Shown here: positions 15,904 to 25,809 of the stretch, piece by piece
Numbering within the stretch: position 1 is the first letter of the stretch
How the letters are laid out: each line of letters begins with the position of its first letter
Assembly: GCA_023388175.1 (NCBI GenBank)
Contig: JAEWGT010000009.1
Coordinates: 434,001 to 498,000, forward strand
Source of the DNA: Pseudomonadota bacterium
GTDB lineage: Bacteria; Pseudomonadota; Alphaproteobacteria; Rhizobiales; Devosiaceae
Length of the DNA: 64,000 bases
Reading direction: 5' to 3'
Notes under the pieces: model-generated
Told to the model about the DNA's origin: nothing
What the model saw: only the letters and a program-made list of their open reading frames with translations
The model's database searches: none
Program-made: the position numbers and the translations under genes

Positions 15904-18015
15904 ATGTCTGACCACGAAAAATGGGCCAAACTCGCCCAGAAGGAACTCCGCGACACGCCTCTGTCCGAACTCGACCGCGACTATGGCGGGATCAAGGTCA
16001 GCCCCGTCTATCTGGGCGAGGACGGCAACATCCCCGGCGTCGAGCCGTTTACCCGCGGCGTGCGGGCAACCATGTATGCCAATCGGCCATGGACCATTCG
16101 CCAATATGCGGGCTTCTCGACGGCGCGGGAGAGCAACGCCTTCTACCGCCAGGCACTGCAAAAGGGCCAGAAGGGCCTGTCGGTCGCTTTCGACCTTGCC
16201 ACGCACCGCGGCTATGACAGTGACCATCCCCGCGTTGTGGGGGATGTGGGCAAGGCCGGTGTCGCCATCGACTCGGTGGAAGACATGAAAGTGCTGTTTG
16301 ACGGCATCCCGCTCGATCAGATGAGCGTGTCCATGACCATGAACGGCGCTGTCATTCCGGTGCTCGCCATGTTCGTGGTGGCTGCCGAAGAGCAGGGCGT
16401 CAGACAGGAACAGCTGGAAGGGACCATCCAGAACGACATTTTGAAGGAGTTCATGGTCCGCAACACCTATATCTACCCGCCCGAACCCAGCATGCGGATT
16501 ATCGGCGACATCATCGCCCATACCGCGCGCCATATGCCCAAGTTCAATTCCATCTCCATCTCGGGCTATCACATGCACGAGGCCGGCGCCGACGCGGTGC
16601 AGGAGCTGGCCTATACGCTGGCCGACGGCATGGAATATGTCCGCGCCGCCCAGCGCAAGGGGCTCGATATTGACGCCTTTGCTGGCCGCCTGAGTTTCTT
16701 TTTCGGCATTGGCATGAATTTCTTCCTCGAAGTCAGCAAGCTCCGCGCCGCGCGTCAGCTCTGGAGCGAGATCATGACCGGGCTGGGCGCAAAAGATCCG
16801 CGCAGTAAAATGTTGCGCACTCACTGCCAGACCTCGGGTGTGTCACTGACCGAGCAGGACCCGCATAACAACGTCATCCGCACCACGATCGAAGCGCTCG
16901 CGGCGACGCTCGGCGGCACGCAGAGCCTGCACACCAACAGCTTCGACGAAGCCATCGCGCTGCCCACCGAGTTTTCGAGCCGTATCGCCCGCAATACCCA
17001 GCTTATCCTCCAGCACGAGAGCCGTATTACCGATGTGGTCGATCCATTGGGCGGCTCCTACTATGTCGAGGCGCTGACCGCCGAACTGGTCAAGGGCGCG
17101 CGCGCTTTGATCGAAGAAGCCGAGGCTGAAGGCGGCATGACTGCCTTCGTCGAAAGCGGCCGGCCGAAAATGGCCATCGAGAAGGCCGCTGCCCTTCGTC
17201 AGGCGCGCGTCGACCGCGGCGAAGATGTCATTGTCGGCGTGAACCGCTACCGGCTCGATGTCGAAGACGAGATTGACGTCCGCGAGATCGACAATGCCAA
17301 GGTGCGCGCCGAGCAGGTGGCGCAGTTGCAGCGCATCCGCGAAACGCGTGACGAGGACAAATGCCAGTCCATGCTCGCTGCCTTGCGCGAATTCGCCGCC
17401 AAGGATGAGGGCAATTTGCTTGAAGCTGCCATTGAAGCGGCCCGTGCCCGTGCCACTCTGGGCGAAATCAGCCAGGCCATGGAGGATGTTTTCGGCCGCC
17501 ACCGTGCCGTGACGCGGGTAATTTCTGGCGTCTATGCCGCCGGTTACGGTGACGATCCGCAACTGAAATCGGTCACCGACCGGATAGAAGCATTCAAGGG
17601 CTCAAAGGGCCGTGCGCCGTCCATTTTCATCGCCAAGATGGGGCAGGACGGGCATGATCGGGGCGCCAAGATCATCGCCTCGGCCTTCGCCGATCTCGGT
17701 TTCACCGTTCATATGGGCGATCTGTTCGAGACCGCGCCGGAAGTGGCCGCCCATGCGGATGAATTCCAGGTCGATGCGGTGGGCGTGTCTTCGCTCGCCG
17801 CTGGCCACAAGACCTTGGTGCCCGAACTGATCGAGGCGCTCAAGGCCCGTGAACTGGGCGATGTGACGGTGGTGGTCGGCGGCGTCATTCCCGAGCCGGA
17901 TTATGATTTTCTCTATGATGCCGGCGTGGCTGCCATTTTCGGGCCCGGCACCAATGTGTTGGACGCGGCCTTTTCCGTGCTCAACGAAATCGAGGGAAGG
18001 CTTTCCAACCGATGA
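15904..18015 (+). CDS. mcm: Methylmalonyl-CoA mutase
   Basis: A 703-residue adenosylcobalamin-dependent mutase that converts (R)-methylmalonyl-CoA to succinyl-CoA. The N-terminal TIM-barrel half has RGVRATMYANRPWTIRQYAGFS and SVSMTMNGAVIPVLA, the substrate-binding segments. The C-terminal B12 domain has the cobalt-binding histidine at about residue 584 in DGHDRGAKII, and the GGVIPEPDY segment. Both halves are in one chain, as in the large catalytic subunit, so it can act as a homodimer. It follows pccA and overlaps mce by 4 bases. Confidence 0.96.
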   Translation: MSDHEKWAKLAQKELRDTPLSELDRDYGGIKVSPVYLGEDGNIPGVEPFTRGVRATMYANRPWTIRQYAGFSTARESNAFYRQALQKGQKGLSVAFDLATHRGYDSDHPRVVGDVGKAGVAIDSVEDMKVLFDGIPLDQMSVSMTMNGAVIPVLAMFVVAAEEQGVRQEQLEGTIQNDILKEFMVRNTYIYPPEPSMRIIGDIIAHTARHMPKFNSISISGYHMHEAGADAVQELAYTLADGMEYVRAAQRKGLDIDAFAGRLSFFFGIGMNFFLEVSKLRAARQLWSEIMTGLGAKDPRSKMLRTHCQTSGVSLTEQDPHNNVIRTTIEALAATLGGTQSLHTNSFDEAIALPTEFSSRIARNTQLILQHESRITDVVDPLGGSYYVEALTAELVKGARALIEEAEAEGGMTAFVESGRPKMAIEKAAALRQARVDRGEDVIVGVNRYRLDVEDEIDVREIDNAKVRAEQVAQLQRIRETRDEDKCQSMLAALREFAAKDEGNLLEAAIEAARARATLGEISQAMEDVFGRHRAVTRVISGVYAAGYGDDPQLKSVTDRIEAFKGSKGRAPSIFIAKMGQDGHDRGAKIIASAFADLGFTVHMGDLFETAPEVAAHADEFQVDAVGVSSLAAGHKTLVPELIEALKARELGDVTVVVGGVIPEPDYDFLYDAGVAAIFGPGTNVLDAAFSVLNEIEGRLSNR

Positions 18016-18422
18016 TCGGCCGCCTCAACCATATTGCCATTGCCGTGCCCGACCTTGCCGCCGCCGCCGCAAAATACCGGGATCAGCTCGGCGCCGAAGT
18101 CGGACCGCCGCAGGCGCTGCCGGACCATGGGGTGACTGTCGTCTTTGTCGACACAGGCAATACCAAGGTGGAATTGCTGGAGCCCTTGGGCGAGAATTCG
18201 CCCATTGCTGCCTTTCTCGGCAAAAACCCCGCAGGCGGCATGCACCATGTCTGCTTTGAAGTGCCCGATATCGCCTCCGCCATCGCCCGCTTGCAGGCGG
18301 ACGGCGCCCGGGTTCTGGGAGACGGTACGCCAAAGACCGGCGCCCATGGCCTGCCGGTGATTTTCCTTCATCCCAAGGATTTCGACGGCACGCTGATCGA
18401 GCTGGAGCAAACTGGGGTCTGA
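18012..18422 (+). CDS. mce: Methylmalonyl-CoA epimerase
   Basis: A 136-residue VOC-fold metalloenzyme. It starts MIGRLNHIAIAVPDL with a metal-binding histidine, and carries GGMHHVCFEVPDI and VIFLHPKDFDGTLIELEQ with further ligands. It interconverts the (S)- and (R)-epimers of methylmalonyl-CoA, which is required between PccAB and the mutase. The ATG overlaps the mutase stop (ATGA), so translation is coupled. It closes the propionate operon; no strong terminator is visible in the 133 bp before the next gene. Confidence 0.94.
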   Translation: MIGRLNHIAIAVPDLAAAAAKYRDQLGAEVGPPQALPDHGVTVVFVDTGNTKVELLEPLGENSPIAAFLGKNPAGGMHHVCFEVPDIASAIARLQADGARVLGDGTPKTGAHGLPVIFLHPKDFDGTLIELEQTGV

Positions 18423-18555
18423 CGACCCAAACCGGTAATTTGCCTGCCATTTACCACAAAGCCACAAGTTGGGGTCGTTAAGGCACTCGTCATTCCCTCG
18501 GGCATAATATCCGTCACGGTACACAATAGAGCCGCCGGCTCGAACAGGCGACGGA

Positions 18556-21216
18556 ATGCCCAGAATAGGTAGTGACACCCATCGTGCAGACTGGCGGCGC
18601 GCCATGCTGCTTCCGGTTCTGGGAGCGCTTTGCGTGATCGTGGTCTCGGGCATCCTGCTTGACCGGCAGAATATCCAGCTTGCCGAAAGCCGTATGCGGG
18701 CCGACACGCTGGCAAAGATTTCGGTGATCCGCGCCAAGCTCGAAGGCAACATTTCGAGCAATGTGCAATTGGTGAAGGGTCTCGTGTCCACCATCTCCAC
18801 CGAGCCGGACATGGACCAGGCGCGCTACAATGCGCTGACCCGCAACCTGTTTGAGGAAGACAGCCAGTTGCGATCAGTGGCTGCCGCACCCAATCTGGTC
18901 ATCCGCATGACCTATCCGCTGGAGGGCAACGAGAAAGCCATAGGGCTTGATTACCGCACCGTGCCCGAGCAATGGGCTGCAGTCGCCAAAATCCTCGAAA
19001 CCGATCAGCTTCACATTGCGGGCCCCGTCGACCTGGTCCAGGGTGGCAGGGGTTTTGTCGGGCGGTTTCCCGTCCATGTCGGGGAGGGCGAAAACCGGCG
19101 CTTCTGGGGGCTGGTTTCCGCCGTCGTCGATGTGGACCGCCTCTATGCCGATAGTGGATTGACCGATCCCGATCTTGACCTAGACATTTCCATCACCGGC
19201 CATGACGGTCTGGGCGGCGGCGGCCAGCGCTTCTATGGCCCTGACCTTTCCGACGCGCGTCCGGTCGTCGTGGACGTCGTGCTGCCATCGGGCCAATGGC
19301 AGATCGCCGCCGTGCCCGTGGCAGGCTGGCTGCCGGACCAGACCGTGATCTGGTCCATGCGGGCGGCCCTGCTGGGTGCCGCTGCGCTTATCCTGTTTCC
19401 CATCGGGCTGACCGCCAGCATGGTTGGCCAGCGGCATGATCACATCAGGGAACTGCGTGCGCGGGAGGCCGAACTGGCCAAGCTGACACGGCGCTTCAAT
19501 CTGGCGCTCGACGTGTCCAAGGTCGGGGTCTGGGAAATGGACCCGCTCACCAATATTGAAAATTGGGATGCCCGCACCAATGAACTTTATGGCATGGCGC
19601 TGGACGATGCGCCGCGCAGCCATGAGCATTGGCGTCGGGCGGTGCATCCGGAGGATCGGGACCGCGCCGAGGCGGATTTCCGGCGGATGATTGCCGACGG
19701 ACGCTATGAATCAGACTATCGCGTGATCTTGCCTGACGGCACGATCCGCCATGTGCGCTCGATCGCGGCCCTGTTTTCCGAGCCTGGCCAGCCCGAACGC
19801 ATTATCGGCGTCAACTGGGACATGACCAGCGACGTGCTGATGAACGAAGCCCTGCTCCTGTCCACGCGGCAGGCCGAGGCGCGGGCCAGCGAACTGGAAC
19901 TGGCGCGTATCCGTATTGAGCACAATGCGCTCCATGATAGCCTGACCGGGCTGCCCAACCGGCGCTATCTCGATGAATTTCTGCGCGATCACGCCGATCA
20001 CGGCTATTTCGGCAGCGGTTCCATCGCGCTGTTGCACATCGATCTTGATCGCTTCAAGCAGATCAATGACACGCTCGGTCATGCAGCGGGCGATGCCATG
20101 CTGATCCATGCCAGCGCGGTGCTGCGCGCCAATTGCCGCGAAACCGATTTCGTCGCCCGCATCGGTGGCGATGAATTCGTCATCGTCTCCACGGCCGGTG
20201 CCAGCGATGAACGGCTGGACCAGATGGCTGACCTTATTGTCAGGGAAATGCGCAAGCCCGCCAGCCATGATGGACATGAATGTCGTTTTGGCGTGAGCAT
20301 TGGCGTGGCGGTGAGCCGTGCTGCCACCATTGACGTCAAGCAATTGCTCATCAACGCCGACATCGCGCTCTACCGGGCCAAGGCGCTGGGACGCAATCGG
20401 CACGAATTCTTCTCCGAAGCCCTGCAAGCCGAGGTCGTCAGTACCAAGCGGATTGCCGATGAATTGCTGACGGCCCTCGATACCGACGCCTTCATCACCC
20501 ATTACCAACCCCAGTTTGACGCCCATACGCTGGATCTGGTGGGGGCGGAGGCTCTGGTGCGCTGGCAGCATCCCCTGGAAGGAATACGCTCGCCCGAAGG
20601 CTTTATGGCCGTGGCCGAAGAGCTCAATGTCATGGCTCAGATCGACCAGATCGTGCTGGACCGGACATTGGCCGATTTCCGCCGCTGGGAGCAGATGGGC
20701 CTCGCCGTGCCCCGCGTCTCAGTCAATGTCTCGCTGCGGCGGCTGAACGACGAGGGGTTGATCGCGTCGCTGCGGGGGCTGGATTTACCGCCGGGTCGGT
20801 TGGCCTTCGAGCTGGTCGAGTCGATCTATCTCGACGAGAGTGAAGGTCTCGTCGCGTGGAATATCGACCAGATCAAGGACCTAGGCATAGATGTCGAGAT
20901 CGACGATTTCGGCACCGGCTATGCTTCCATCGTCTCCTTGCAGAAACTGCATCCGCGCCGCCTCAAGATTGACCGGCAACTGGTCAATCCCATTCTCGAT
21001 GAACCCGCCCAGCGCCAACTGGTCGCCTCCATCGTCGATATCGGCAAGTCCATGGATATCGAGATCGTTGCCGAGGGCGTCGAGACCATGGAACATGCCC
21101 GTATTCTCGCCGATCTCGGCTGCGACATCCTGCAGGGCTATGCCTTTGCCCGTCCGATGAGCGCCGACGATTTCGCTGCCTTCATCAGCGCCCAGCGCTG
21201 GCGGCAGGCCGGTTAG
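18556..21216 (+). CDS. CHASE-PAS-GGDEF-EAL membrane protein (cyclic-di-GMP turnover)
   Basis: An 886-residue sensor. A membrane segment at residues 17-36 and another near 270-292 flank a periplasmic CHASE-like domain. A PAS domain (about 310-430) follows, with HPEDRDRAEADFRRM. The GGDEF domain has an intact GGDEF at about residue 536. The EAL domain has EALVRWQHP at about 664, FELVES, DDFGTGYAS and AEGVET, so the metal ligands of an active phosphodiesterase are present. Both halves look catalytically competent, so the net activity cannot be predicted. The start at 18556 is an ATG without a strong Shine-Dalgarno. The gene stands alone. Confidence 0.92.
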   Translation: MPRIGSDTHRADWRRAMLLPVLGALCVIVVSGILLDRQNIQLAESRMRADTLAKISVIRAKLEGNISSNVQLVKGLVSTISTEPDMDQARYNALTRNLFEEDSQLRSVAAAPNLVIRMTYPLEGNEKAIGLDYRTVPEQWAAVAKILETDQLHIAGPVDLVQGGRGFVGRFPVHVGEGENRRFWGLVSAVVDVDRLYADSGLTDPDLDLDISITGHDGLGGGGQRFYGPDLSDARPVVVDVVLPSGQWQIAAVPVAGWLPDQTVIWSMRAALLGAAALILFPIGLTASMVGQRHDHIRELRAREAELAKLTRRFNLALDVSKVGVWEMDPLTNIENWDARTNELYGMALDDAPRSHEHWRRAVHPEDRDRAEADFRRMIADGRYESDYRVILPDGTIRHVRSIAALFSEPGQPERIIGVNWDMTSDVLMNEALLLSTRQAEARASELELARIRIEHNALHDSLTGLPNRRYLDEFLRDHADHGYFGSGSIALLHIDLDRFKQINDTLGHAAGDAMLIHASAVLRANCRETDFVARIGGDEFVIVSTAGASDERLDQMADLIVREMRKPASHDGHECRFGVSIGVAVSRAATIDVKQLLINADIALYRAKALGRNRHEFFSEALQAEVVSTKRIADELLTALDTDAFITHYQPQFDAHTLDLVGAEALVRWQHPLEGIRSPEGFMAVAEELNVMAQIDQIVLDRTLADFRRWEQMGLAVPRVSVNVSLRRLNDEGLIASLRGLDLPPGRLAFELVESIYLDESEGLVAWNIDQIKDLGIDVEIDDFGTGYASIVSLQKLHPRRLKIDRQLVNPILDEPAQRQLVASIVDIGKSMDIEIVAEGVETMEHARILADLGCDILQGYAFARPMSADDFAAFISAQRWRQAG

Positions 21217-21235
21217 AACCCGGCCGGCTCAGATC

Positions 21236-21961
21236 TCAATCGACCAGGAAATAAGTGATCGTCGTGACCACCCGCACCTTCTTGTCGATCTGCTTTTCTG
21301 GCCGGTCATTGGGGATATCCACGGCGGGCAGGATTTCGAACACGCCCTGATTGGCGCTCTGGATGTCGCCGACCTGTGCCCCCGACTCGGTAGCGAACTG
21401 CGCGGCCGTTTCCTTGGCGCGCGTCGTGGCCTCGGTCAGCATCTCACTTTTCAGGTCGTTGATATTGGTAAAGACGAACGAGGCGCCTGCGCTATAGGCA
21501 TCGGATGAGAACACCACGCCCTGCCGCAACAGATCGGCAACTGAACGGCTGGCCTCGGCCAGTTCGGTAACCTTGGCAGTGGTGACCAGCATGTCCTCGG
21601 TCAGGACGAACCTGTAGTCGTCATTCATCGAACCGGCATTGTATCCGGCGGCCCGATCCTCAACGAGGACGTTCTGGACCTGGATTTCGCCGTCCTCGAA
21701 GCCGCGTTCGGCAAGAAAACTGCGGACTGCGCCTTCGGCGGTCTCGAGGCTTGCGCGCGCCGCTTCAAGGCTCGGCCCGGTCGCAACGAAGCGGATAGGC
21801 CAGAAACCGAGATCGGCCTGCACCGCGCGCTCGCTGAGCCCTTTGACCGTCACTGTGCGCAAGGGTTGGCGGCTTTCCACCAGCGAGGCGCCGACAAACC
21901 AGCCCGCCAGCGCAATTCCCGCCGCAACGAAAAGCGCTGCAACAATTCCAACCAATTTCAT
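21236..21961 (-). CDS. SIMPL/DUF541 domain protein, membrane-anchored
   Basis: A 241-residue protein with an N-terminal hydrophobic anchor or signal (VGIVAALFVAAGIALAGWFV), followed by a SIMPL domain: RTVTVKGLSERAVQADLGFW, repeated alpha/beta halves, and VRVVTTITYFLVD at the end. SIMPL (DUF541) proteins such as YggE/BP26 are periplasmic, form ring-like oligomers and are linked to oxidative-stress protection, but the molecular role is not settled. The start at 21961 is the first residue of the anchor; the longer frame runs antisense into the neighbour. It is divergent from the Gfo/Idh gene. Confidence 0.87.
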   Translation of the reverse strand: MKLVGIVAALFVAAGIALAGWFVGASLVESRQPLRTVTVKGLSERAVQADLGFWPIRFVATGPSLEAARASLETAEGAVRSFLAERGFEDGEIQVQNVLVEDRAAGYNAGSMNDDYRFVLTEDMLVTTAKVTELAEASRSVADLLRQGVVFSSDAYSAGASFVFTNINDLKSEMLTEATTRAKETAAQFATESGAQVGDIQSANQGVFEILPAVDIPNDRPEKQIDKKVRVVTTITYFLVD

Positions 21962-22041
21962 GCTAGTCCCCTCGTGACGCCCCTTTTGGGGATGGAGCGC
22001 CGCGATCGTGGCGCAGTGATGGCATAGGAGGAGGCGGCTGA

Positions 22042-23076
22042 ATGGCGGATGAACAGGCAAGGTTCGGGCTGGGCGTGGTCGGGGCAGGCATGGGGGCCAA
22101 GCCACATGCACTGGCCCTGAACGCCCTGCGCGACAAGGTGGATGTGCGCGGCGTCTGGCGGCGGAATGGTGATGAACTGGCCCAATTCTGCTCCACCTAC
22201 GCTTTCCCCGCTGCCACAAGTTATGAAGCGCTGCTGGCCGATCCGGCTGTTGACGCCATCCTGGTTCTGACACCCCCCAATGCCCGACAGGATATCGTTG
22301 CAGCGGCCGTGGCCGCCGGCAAGCATGTGCTGATGGAAAAGCCGGTCGAGCGCTCGACGGAGGCGGCGGAGCAGATCGTCAGATTATGTGACGAGGCAGG
22401 CATGAAGCTGGGGATCATGTTCCAGCACCGCTTCCGGGTCGCTTCCAGGGCACTGGCGCAAAAGATAGCGGGCGGCGCGCTGGGGCAGCTTTGCGCCGTT
22501 CATCTTGTCGTGCCGTGGTGGCGCCCCCAGCAGGGCTACTACGACAAGCCGGGCCGGGGCAGCTTTGCCCAGGATGGCGGCGGCGTCCTCATCACCCAGG
22601 CGATCCATTCGCTTGATCTGATGCTGAGCCTCACCGGGCCGGTCGCGGCCGTCACGGCCCTGTCCGCGACGACGGCTCTGCACAAGATGGAAACCGAGGA
22701 TTTCGTCGCTGGTGGCCTCGAATTTGCCAATGGTGCAGTTGGCGCGCTCATGGCAACGACCGCCAATTTTCCTGGCGGAGCCGAAAGCCTGACCCTTAAT
22801 TTCGAGCAGGCCAGCGCCACCCTTACCGGCGGCAATCTTACGCTGAACTGGCTTGATGGCCGTACCGAGACCGTGGGCGAAACCAGTAATTCAGGGGGCG
22901 GCGCCGATCCAATGGCCTTTCCATTCGACTGGCATCAGGCCCAGATCGAGGATTTCGTCGAGGCGGTGCGCCATGACCGCCAACCTCTGTCCACCGGACA
23001 TACCGCACTCAATGTGCATCGGTTGATCGATGCACTGATCCGCTCCGGCAGGGAGGGTAGGCGGGTGGAGGTCTAG
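22042..23076 (+). CDS. Gfo/Idh/MocA family oxidoreductase
   Basis: A 344-residue NAD(P)-dependent dehydrogenase. The Rossmann start GLGVVGAGMGAKPHALAL is followed by ILVLTPPNARQ and the family lysine in GKHVLMEKPVERS. The C-terminal half carries the substrate-binding sheet with ITQAIHSLDLMLSLTGP. These enzymes oxidise or reduce sugars, inositols or related compounds. The substrate is not readable. It is divergent from the SIMPL gene and convergent with a peptide-type importer, from which a REPIN-like element separates it by only a few bases on each side. Confidence 0.9.
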   Translation: MADEQARFGLGVVGAGMGAKPHALALNALRDKVDVRGVWRRNGDELAQFCSTYAFPAATSYEALLADPAVDAILVLTPPNARQDIVAAAVAAGKHVLMEKPVERSTEAAEQIVRLCDEAGMKLGIMFQHRFRVASRALAQKIAGGALGQLCAVHLVVPWWRPQQGYYDKPGRGSFAQDGGGVLITQAIHSLDLMLSLTGPVAAVTALSATTALHKMETEDFVAGGLEFANGAVGALMATTANFPGGAESLTLNFEQASATLTGGNLTLNWLDGRTETVGETSNSGGGADPMAFPFDWHQAQIEDFVEAVRHDRQPLSTGHTALNVHRLIDALIRSGREGRRVEV

Positions 23077-23083
23077 GGAGCAA

Positions 23084-23206
23084 AGACCCCCGCCCACCTG
23101 GCCTCCCCCTGAAGGAGGGGGAGGGACAGATCGCGTTTGCTGAGACGCTTCGGACGAACGCCTCATCTCCTCCCCCTGTTTCAGGGGGAGGCCGGGTGGA
23201 GGTTCT
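23084..23206. repeat. REPIN-like element, copy 3 (between convergent genes)
   Basis: The left arm 23084-23126 and right arm 23168-23206 are reverse complements with small differences, and each contains CCTCCCCCTG facing CAGGGGGAGG. The ACCCCC ends point outward. The element starts 8 bp after the Gfo/Idh stop and touches the stop codon of the ABC ATPase at 23206, so it is the entire convergent gap. Its spacer edges (GAGGGACAGATCG and CTCCTCC) match copy 5 in reverse orientation. Confidence 0.83.
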
Positions 23207-24846
23207 TACGCCACCTTGGAAATGTCGGGCACCGCGTCGAGCAGCATGCGGGTGTAGTCCGCCTGCGGATTGTCGAAGATGGAATCCGTCGGCCCCTTCT
23301 CCACCATCACGCCATTATGCAGCACGCCCACGGCAGTCGACATCTGCCGCACCACGGCGAGGTTGTGGCTGATGAGGAGATAGGTCAGGCCGAATTCTGC
23401 CTGCAGCTCGCTCATCAGGTCCAGGACCTGCGCCTGCACCGAAACGTCGAGCGCTGAAGTGGGCTCGTCGCAGACGATGAATTCGGGCTGGCTGGAGAGC
23501 GCGCGGGCAATGGCGATGCGCTGGCGCTGGCCACCGGAGAATTCATGCGGGAATTTCCGCATGACCGAAGGATCGAGCCGTACGCGGCGGAGCAGGCCCG
23601 CCACCCGGTCTTCGACTTCCGAACGGTTGCGGGCAATGCCCAGCGTGCGCATCGGCTCGGCGATGATGTCGGCGACCCGCCAGCGCGGATTAAGGCTGGC
23701 ATAGGGGTCCTGGAAGATCATCTGCACGCGCTTGCGGCGCTCCTGATGGCCCTTGCCGCCGGCCCAGATGTCATGCCCATCGACCGTGATCTGCCCCGAG
23801 CTTGGACGCAGCAGGCCAACGATCATCTTGGCGCAGGTGGATTTGCCCGAACCCGATTCACCCACCAGACCGAAGGTTTCGCCCTTGGGAATGGAGAAGC
23901 TGACATCGTTGACGGCCCGGAACACGTCGACCTTGCCTGGCAACAGCTTGATGAAACTGCCGCCGCCGATCTCGAAATCCCGCACCAGATGCTTGACCTC
24001 AACATAGGCGTTGTCGTCATTGGCAGCATGCTCGGGGGCGGGCGTATCATCCTTGCGCTGGATGGTGGGGATCGAGTCGATCAGCTTGATCGTATAGGGC
24101 TCGCGCGGACGGCGGATGATGTCGCCGACCGTGCCGGTCTCCACCACCTTGCCCTGATGCATCACCACCATGCGATCCGCCGTCTGGGCGATGACGCCCA
24201 TATCGTGGGTGATCAGCATGACGGCCGCACCACGGCTGGCACAGAGCTTCTTGAGCACCTTGATGATCTGGGCCTGCACCGACACGTCCAGTGCCGAAGT
24301 CGGCTCGTCGGCGACGATCAGCTCCGGCTCGGCCGCCAGAGCCAGGGCGATGACGACGCGCTGGCGCATACCGCCCGAGAACTGATGCGGATAGGAATCG
24401 ATGCGCTCGGCGGCCTTGGGAATACCGGTCTCCGCCAGCAGATCGATGGCCTTCTGGCGCGCCTCGGCCTCGGATAGGGGCAGATGCGTGCGGATGGTCT
24501 CGATCAGCTGCTCACCCACCGTATAGAGTGGGTTGAGACTGGTCAGCGGGTCCTGAAACACCATGCCGATGCGTTTGCCGCGCAGCTTGGCCTTCTGTTC
24601 CTCGGGCAGATTGTCGATGCGTTCGCCCTTGAGGCGGATTTCGCCGCCGGCAATGTGTCCGGGGCGATCGATCAGTCCGATGACGGCTGAACCCGTCATC
24701 GACTTGCCGGCACCCGACTCGCCCACCACGCCGACGACTTCGCCGGGCATGATGTCGAATGAAACGCCATTGACGGCAGTGAAGACGTCATCGCGGAAGG
24801 GGAACTCGACGACGAGGTCCTTGATGGAAAGAACGGGCTCGGTCAT
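23206..24846 (-). CDS. Peptide-type ABC transporter, fused double ATP-binding protein (DppD-DppF)
   Basis: A 546-residue protein with two ABC ATPase domains. The first has Walker A GESGAGKS near residue 42 and signature FSGGMRQR; the second has GESGSGKS near residue 329 and FSGGQRQR. Each has the oligopeptide extension after the H-loop (RRPREPYTIKL and FDNPQADYTRML). It energises the importer formed with the two permeases upstream. Its start codon overlaps the DppC-type stop by one base (TGATG). The substrate is a peptide, opine or short sugar chain, which is not decidable from the ATPase. Confidence 0.93.
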   Translation of the reverse strand: MTEPVLSIKDLVVEFPFRDDVFTAVNGVSFDIMPGEVVGVVGESGAGKSMTGSAVIGLIDRPGHIAGGEIRLKGERIDNLPEEQKAKLRGKRIGMVFQDPLTSLNPLYTVGEQLIETIRTHLPLSEAEARQKAIDLLAETGIPKAAERIDSYPHQFSGGMRQRVVIALALAAEPELIVADEPTSALDVSVQAQIIKVLKKLCASRGAAVMLITHDMGVIAQTADRMVVMHQGKVVETGTVGDIIRRPREPYTIKLIDSIPTIQRKDDTPAPEHAANDDNAYVEVKHLVRDFEIGGGSFIKLLPGKVDVFRAVNDVSFSIPKGETFGLVGESGSGKSTCAKMIVGLLRPSSGQITVDGHDIWAGGKGHQERRKRVQMIFQDPYASLNPRWRVADIIAEPMRTLGIARNRSEVEDRVAGLLRRVRLDPSVMRKFPHEFSGGQRQRIAIARALSSQPEFIVCDEPTSALDVSVQAQVLDLMSELQAEFGLTYLLISHNLAVVRQMSTAVGVLHNGVMVEKGPTDSIFDNPQADYTRMLLDAVPDISKVA

Positions 24847-25805
24847 CAGCGCAACTTCGGATTGAGGGCATCGCGCAGCCAGTCACCAAGCAGGTTGACC
24901 GACAGAGCGAGCAGGATGAGGGTAATGGCCGGGAACAGGATGATCCACCATTCACCCGAGAACATGAACTGCTGGCCGATACGGATCAGCGTTCCGAGCG
25001 AGGGCTGGGTCGGGGGCACACCGACGCCCAGATAGGAGAGCGTGGCTTCCTCGATGATGGCCAGCGCAAGACTGATCGTGCCGATGACCAGGACCGGGCC
25101 GGTGACATTGGGCAGGATGTGACGCAAGAGAACAATGATGGGGTTGACGCCCAGAATACGGGCAGCCGCCACATAATCCTTCTGCCGCTCCACCATGGTT
25201 GCGCCGCGTACGGTGCGGGCGAACTGGGCCCAGTTCGCAAGGCCGATGGCGATGATCAGCACCCAGACGGCGGCGCCTTCCTGCTGGTTGGGCGGAATGA
25301 TGCCCCGTGCCACGCCGAAGATCAGCAGAGCAATGAGGATGGCCGGGAAGCTGAGCTGCACGTCGGTGATGCGCATGATGATGGCATCGACCGTGCCACC
25401 GACATAGCCTGACACGAGGCCGAGGCCGACGCCCATGACCATGGCGAACAGTGTCGCCATGAAGCCCACGAACAGCGAAACACGCGAGCCATACATGATG
25501 GTCGAGAGCATGTCGCGGCCCTGGCTGTCAGTGCCGAGCACGAAATAATCGCCGGTAAATGACGTCGAATTGGGCGGTGTAAATCCGTTCATCAGGTTCA
25601 GCGTCGCCGGGTTGAACGGGTTATAGGGCGCCAGCAATGGCGCCAGCACCGCCATCAGGATCAGCAGCAGCGCCACGATGGAGGCGATGATGGTGACCGG
25701 AGAATGCCGGTAGGACCAGAAGATGTCGGACTTGAGAAATGTCTTCCACCGCGAGGTTTTCACAGCAACCACCGGCTGCTCGGGCGAATGGGGCAGATCG
25801 GTCAT
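24846..25805 (-). CDS. Peptide-type ABC transporter permease (DppC-like)
   Basis: A 319-residue inner-membrane permease with a hydrophobic segment at residues 36-60 and five more toward the C-terminus. The N-terminal OppC extension FWSYRHSPVTIIAS and the binding-protein-dependent permease EAA loop (VRGATMVERQKDYVAAARILGVNP) are present. The start at 25805 (MTDLPHSPEQ) lies 4 bp after the DppB-type stop; the longer frame is an antisense shadow. It forms the channel with the DppB-type protein and is driven by the fused ATPase. Confidence 0.92.
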   Translation of the reverse strand: MTDLPHSPEQPVVAVKTSRWKTFLKSDIFWSYRHSPVTIIASIVALLLILMAVLAPLLAPYNPFNPATLNLMNGFTPPNSTSFTGDYFVLGTDSQGRDMLSTIMYGSRVSLFVGFMATLFAMVMGVGLGLVSGYVGGTVDAIIMRITDVQLSFPAILIALLIFGVARGIIPPNQQEGAAVWVLIIAIGLANWAQFARTVRGATMVERQKDYVAAARILGVNPIIVLLRHILPNVTGPVLVIGTISLALAIIEEATLSYLGVGVPPTQPSLGTLIRIGQQFMFSGEWWIILFPAITLILLALSVNLLGDWLRDALNPKLR

Positions 25806-25809
25806 GATG

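Noticed and set aside
14293..16824. 843-residue minus-strand frame over pccA and mcm
   Set aside because: It is a shadow of GC-rich coding DNA: the plus strand has two clear enzymes here, and the minus translation has no family pattern.
23084..23206. REPIN copy 3 as an ordinary intrinsic terminator for both convergent genes
   Set aside because: There are no T runs, and four similar elements occur in other contexts including inside operons, so a repeat family explains it better. It may still stop polymerase to some degree.
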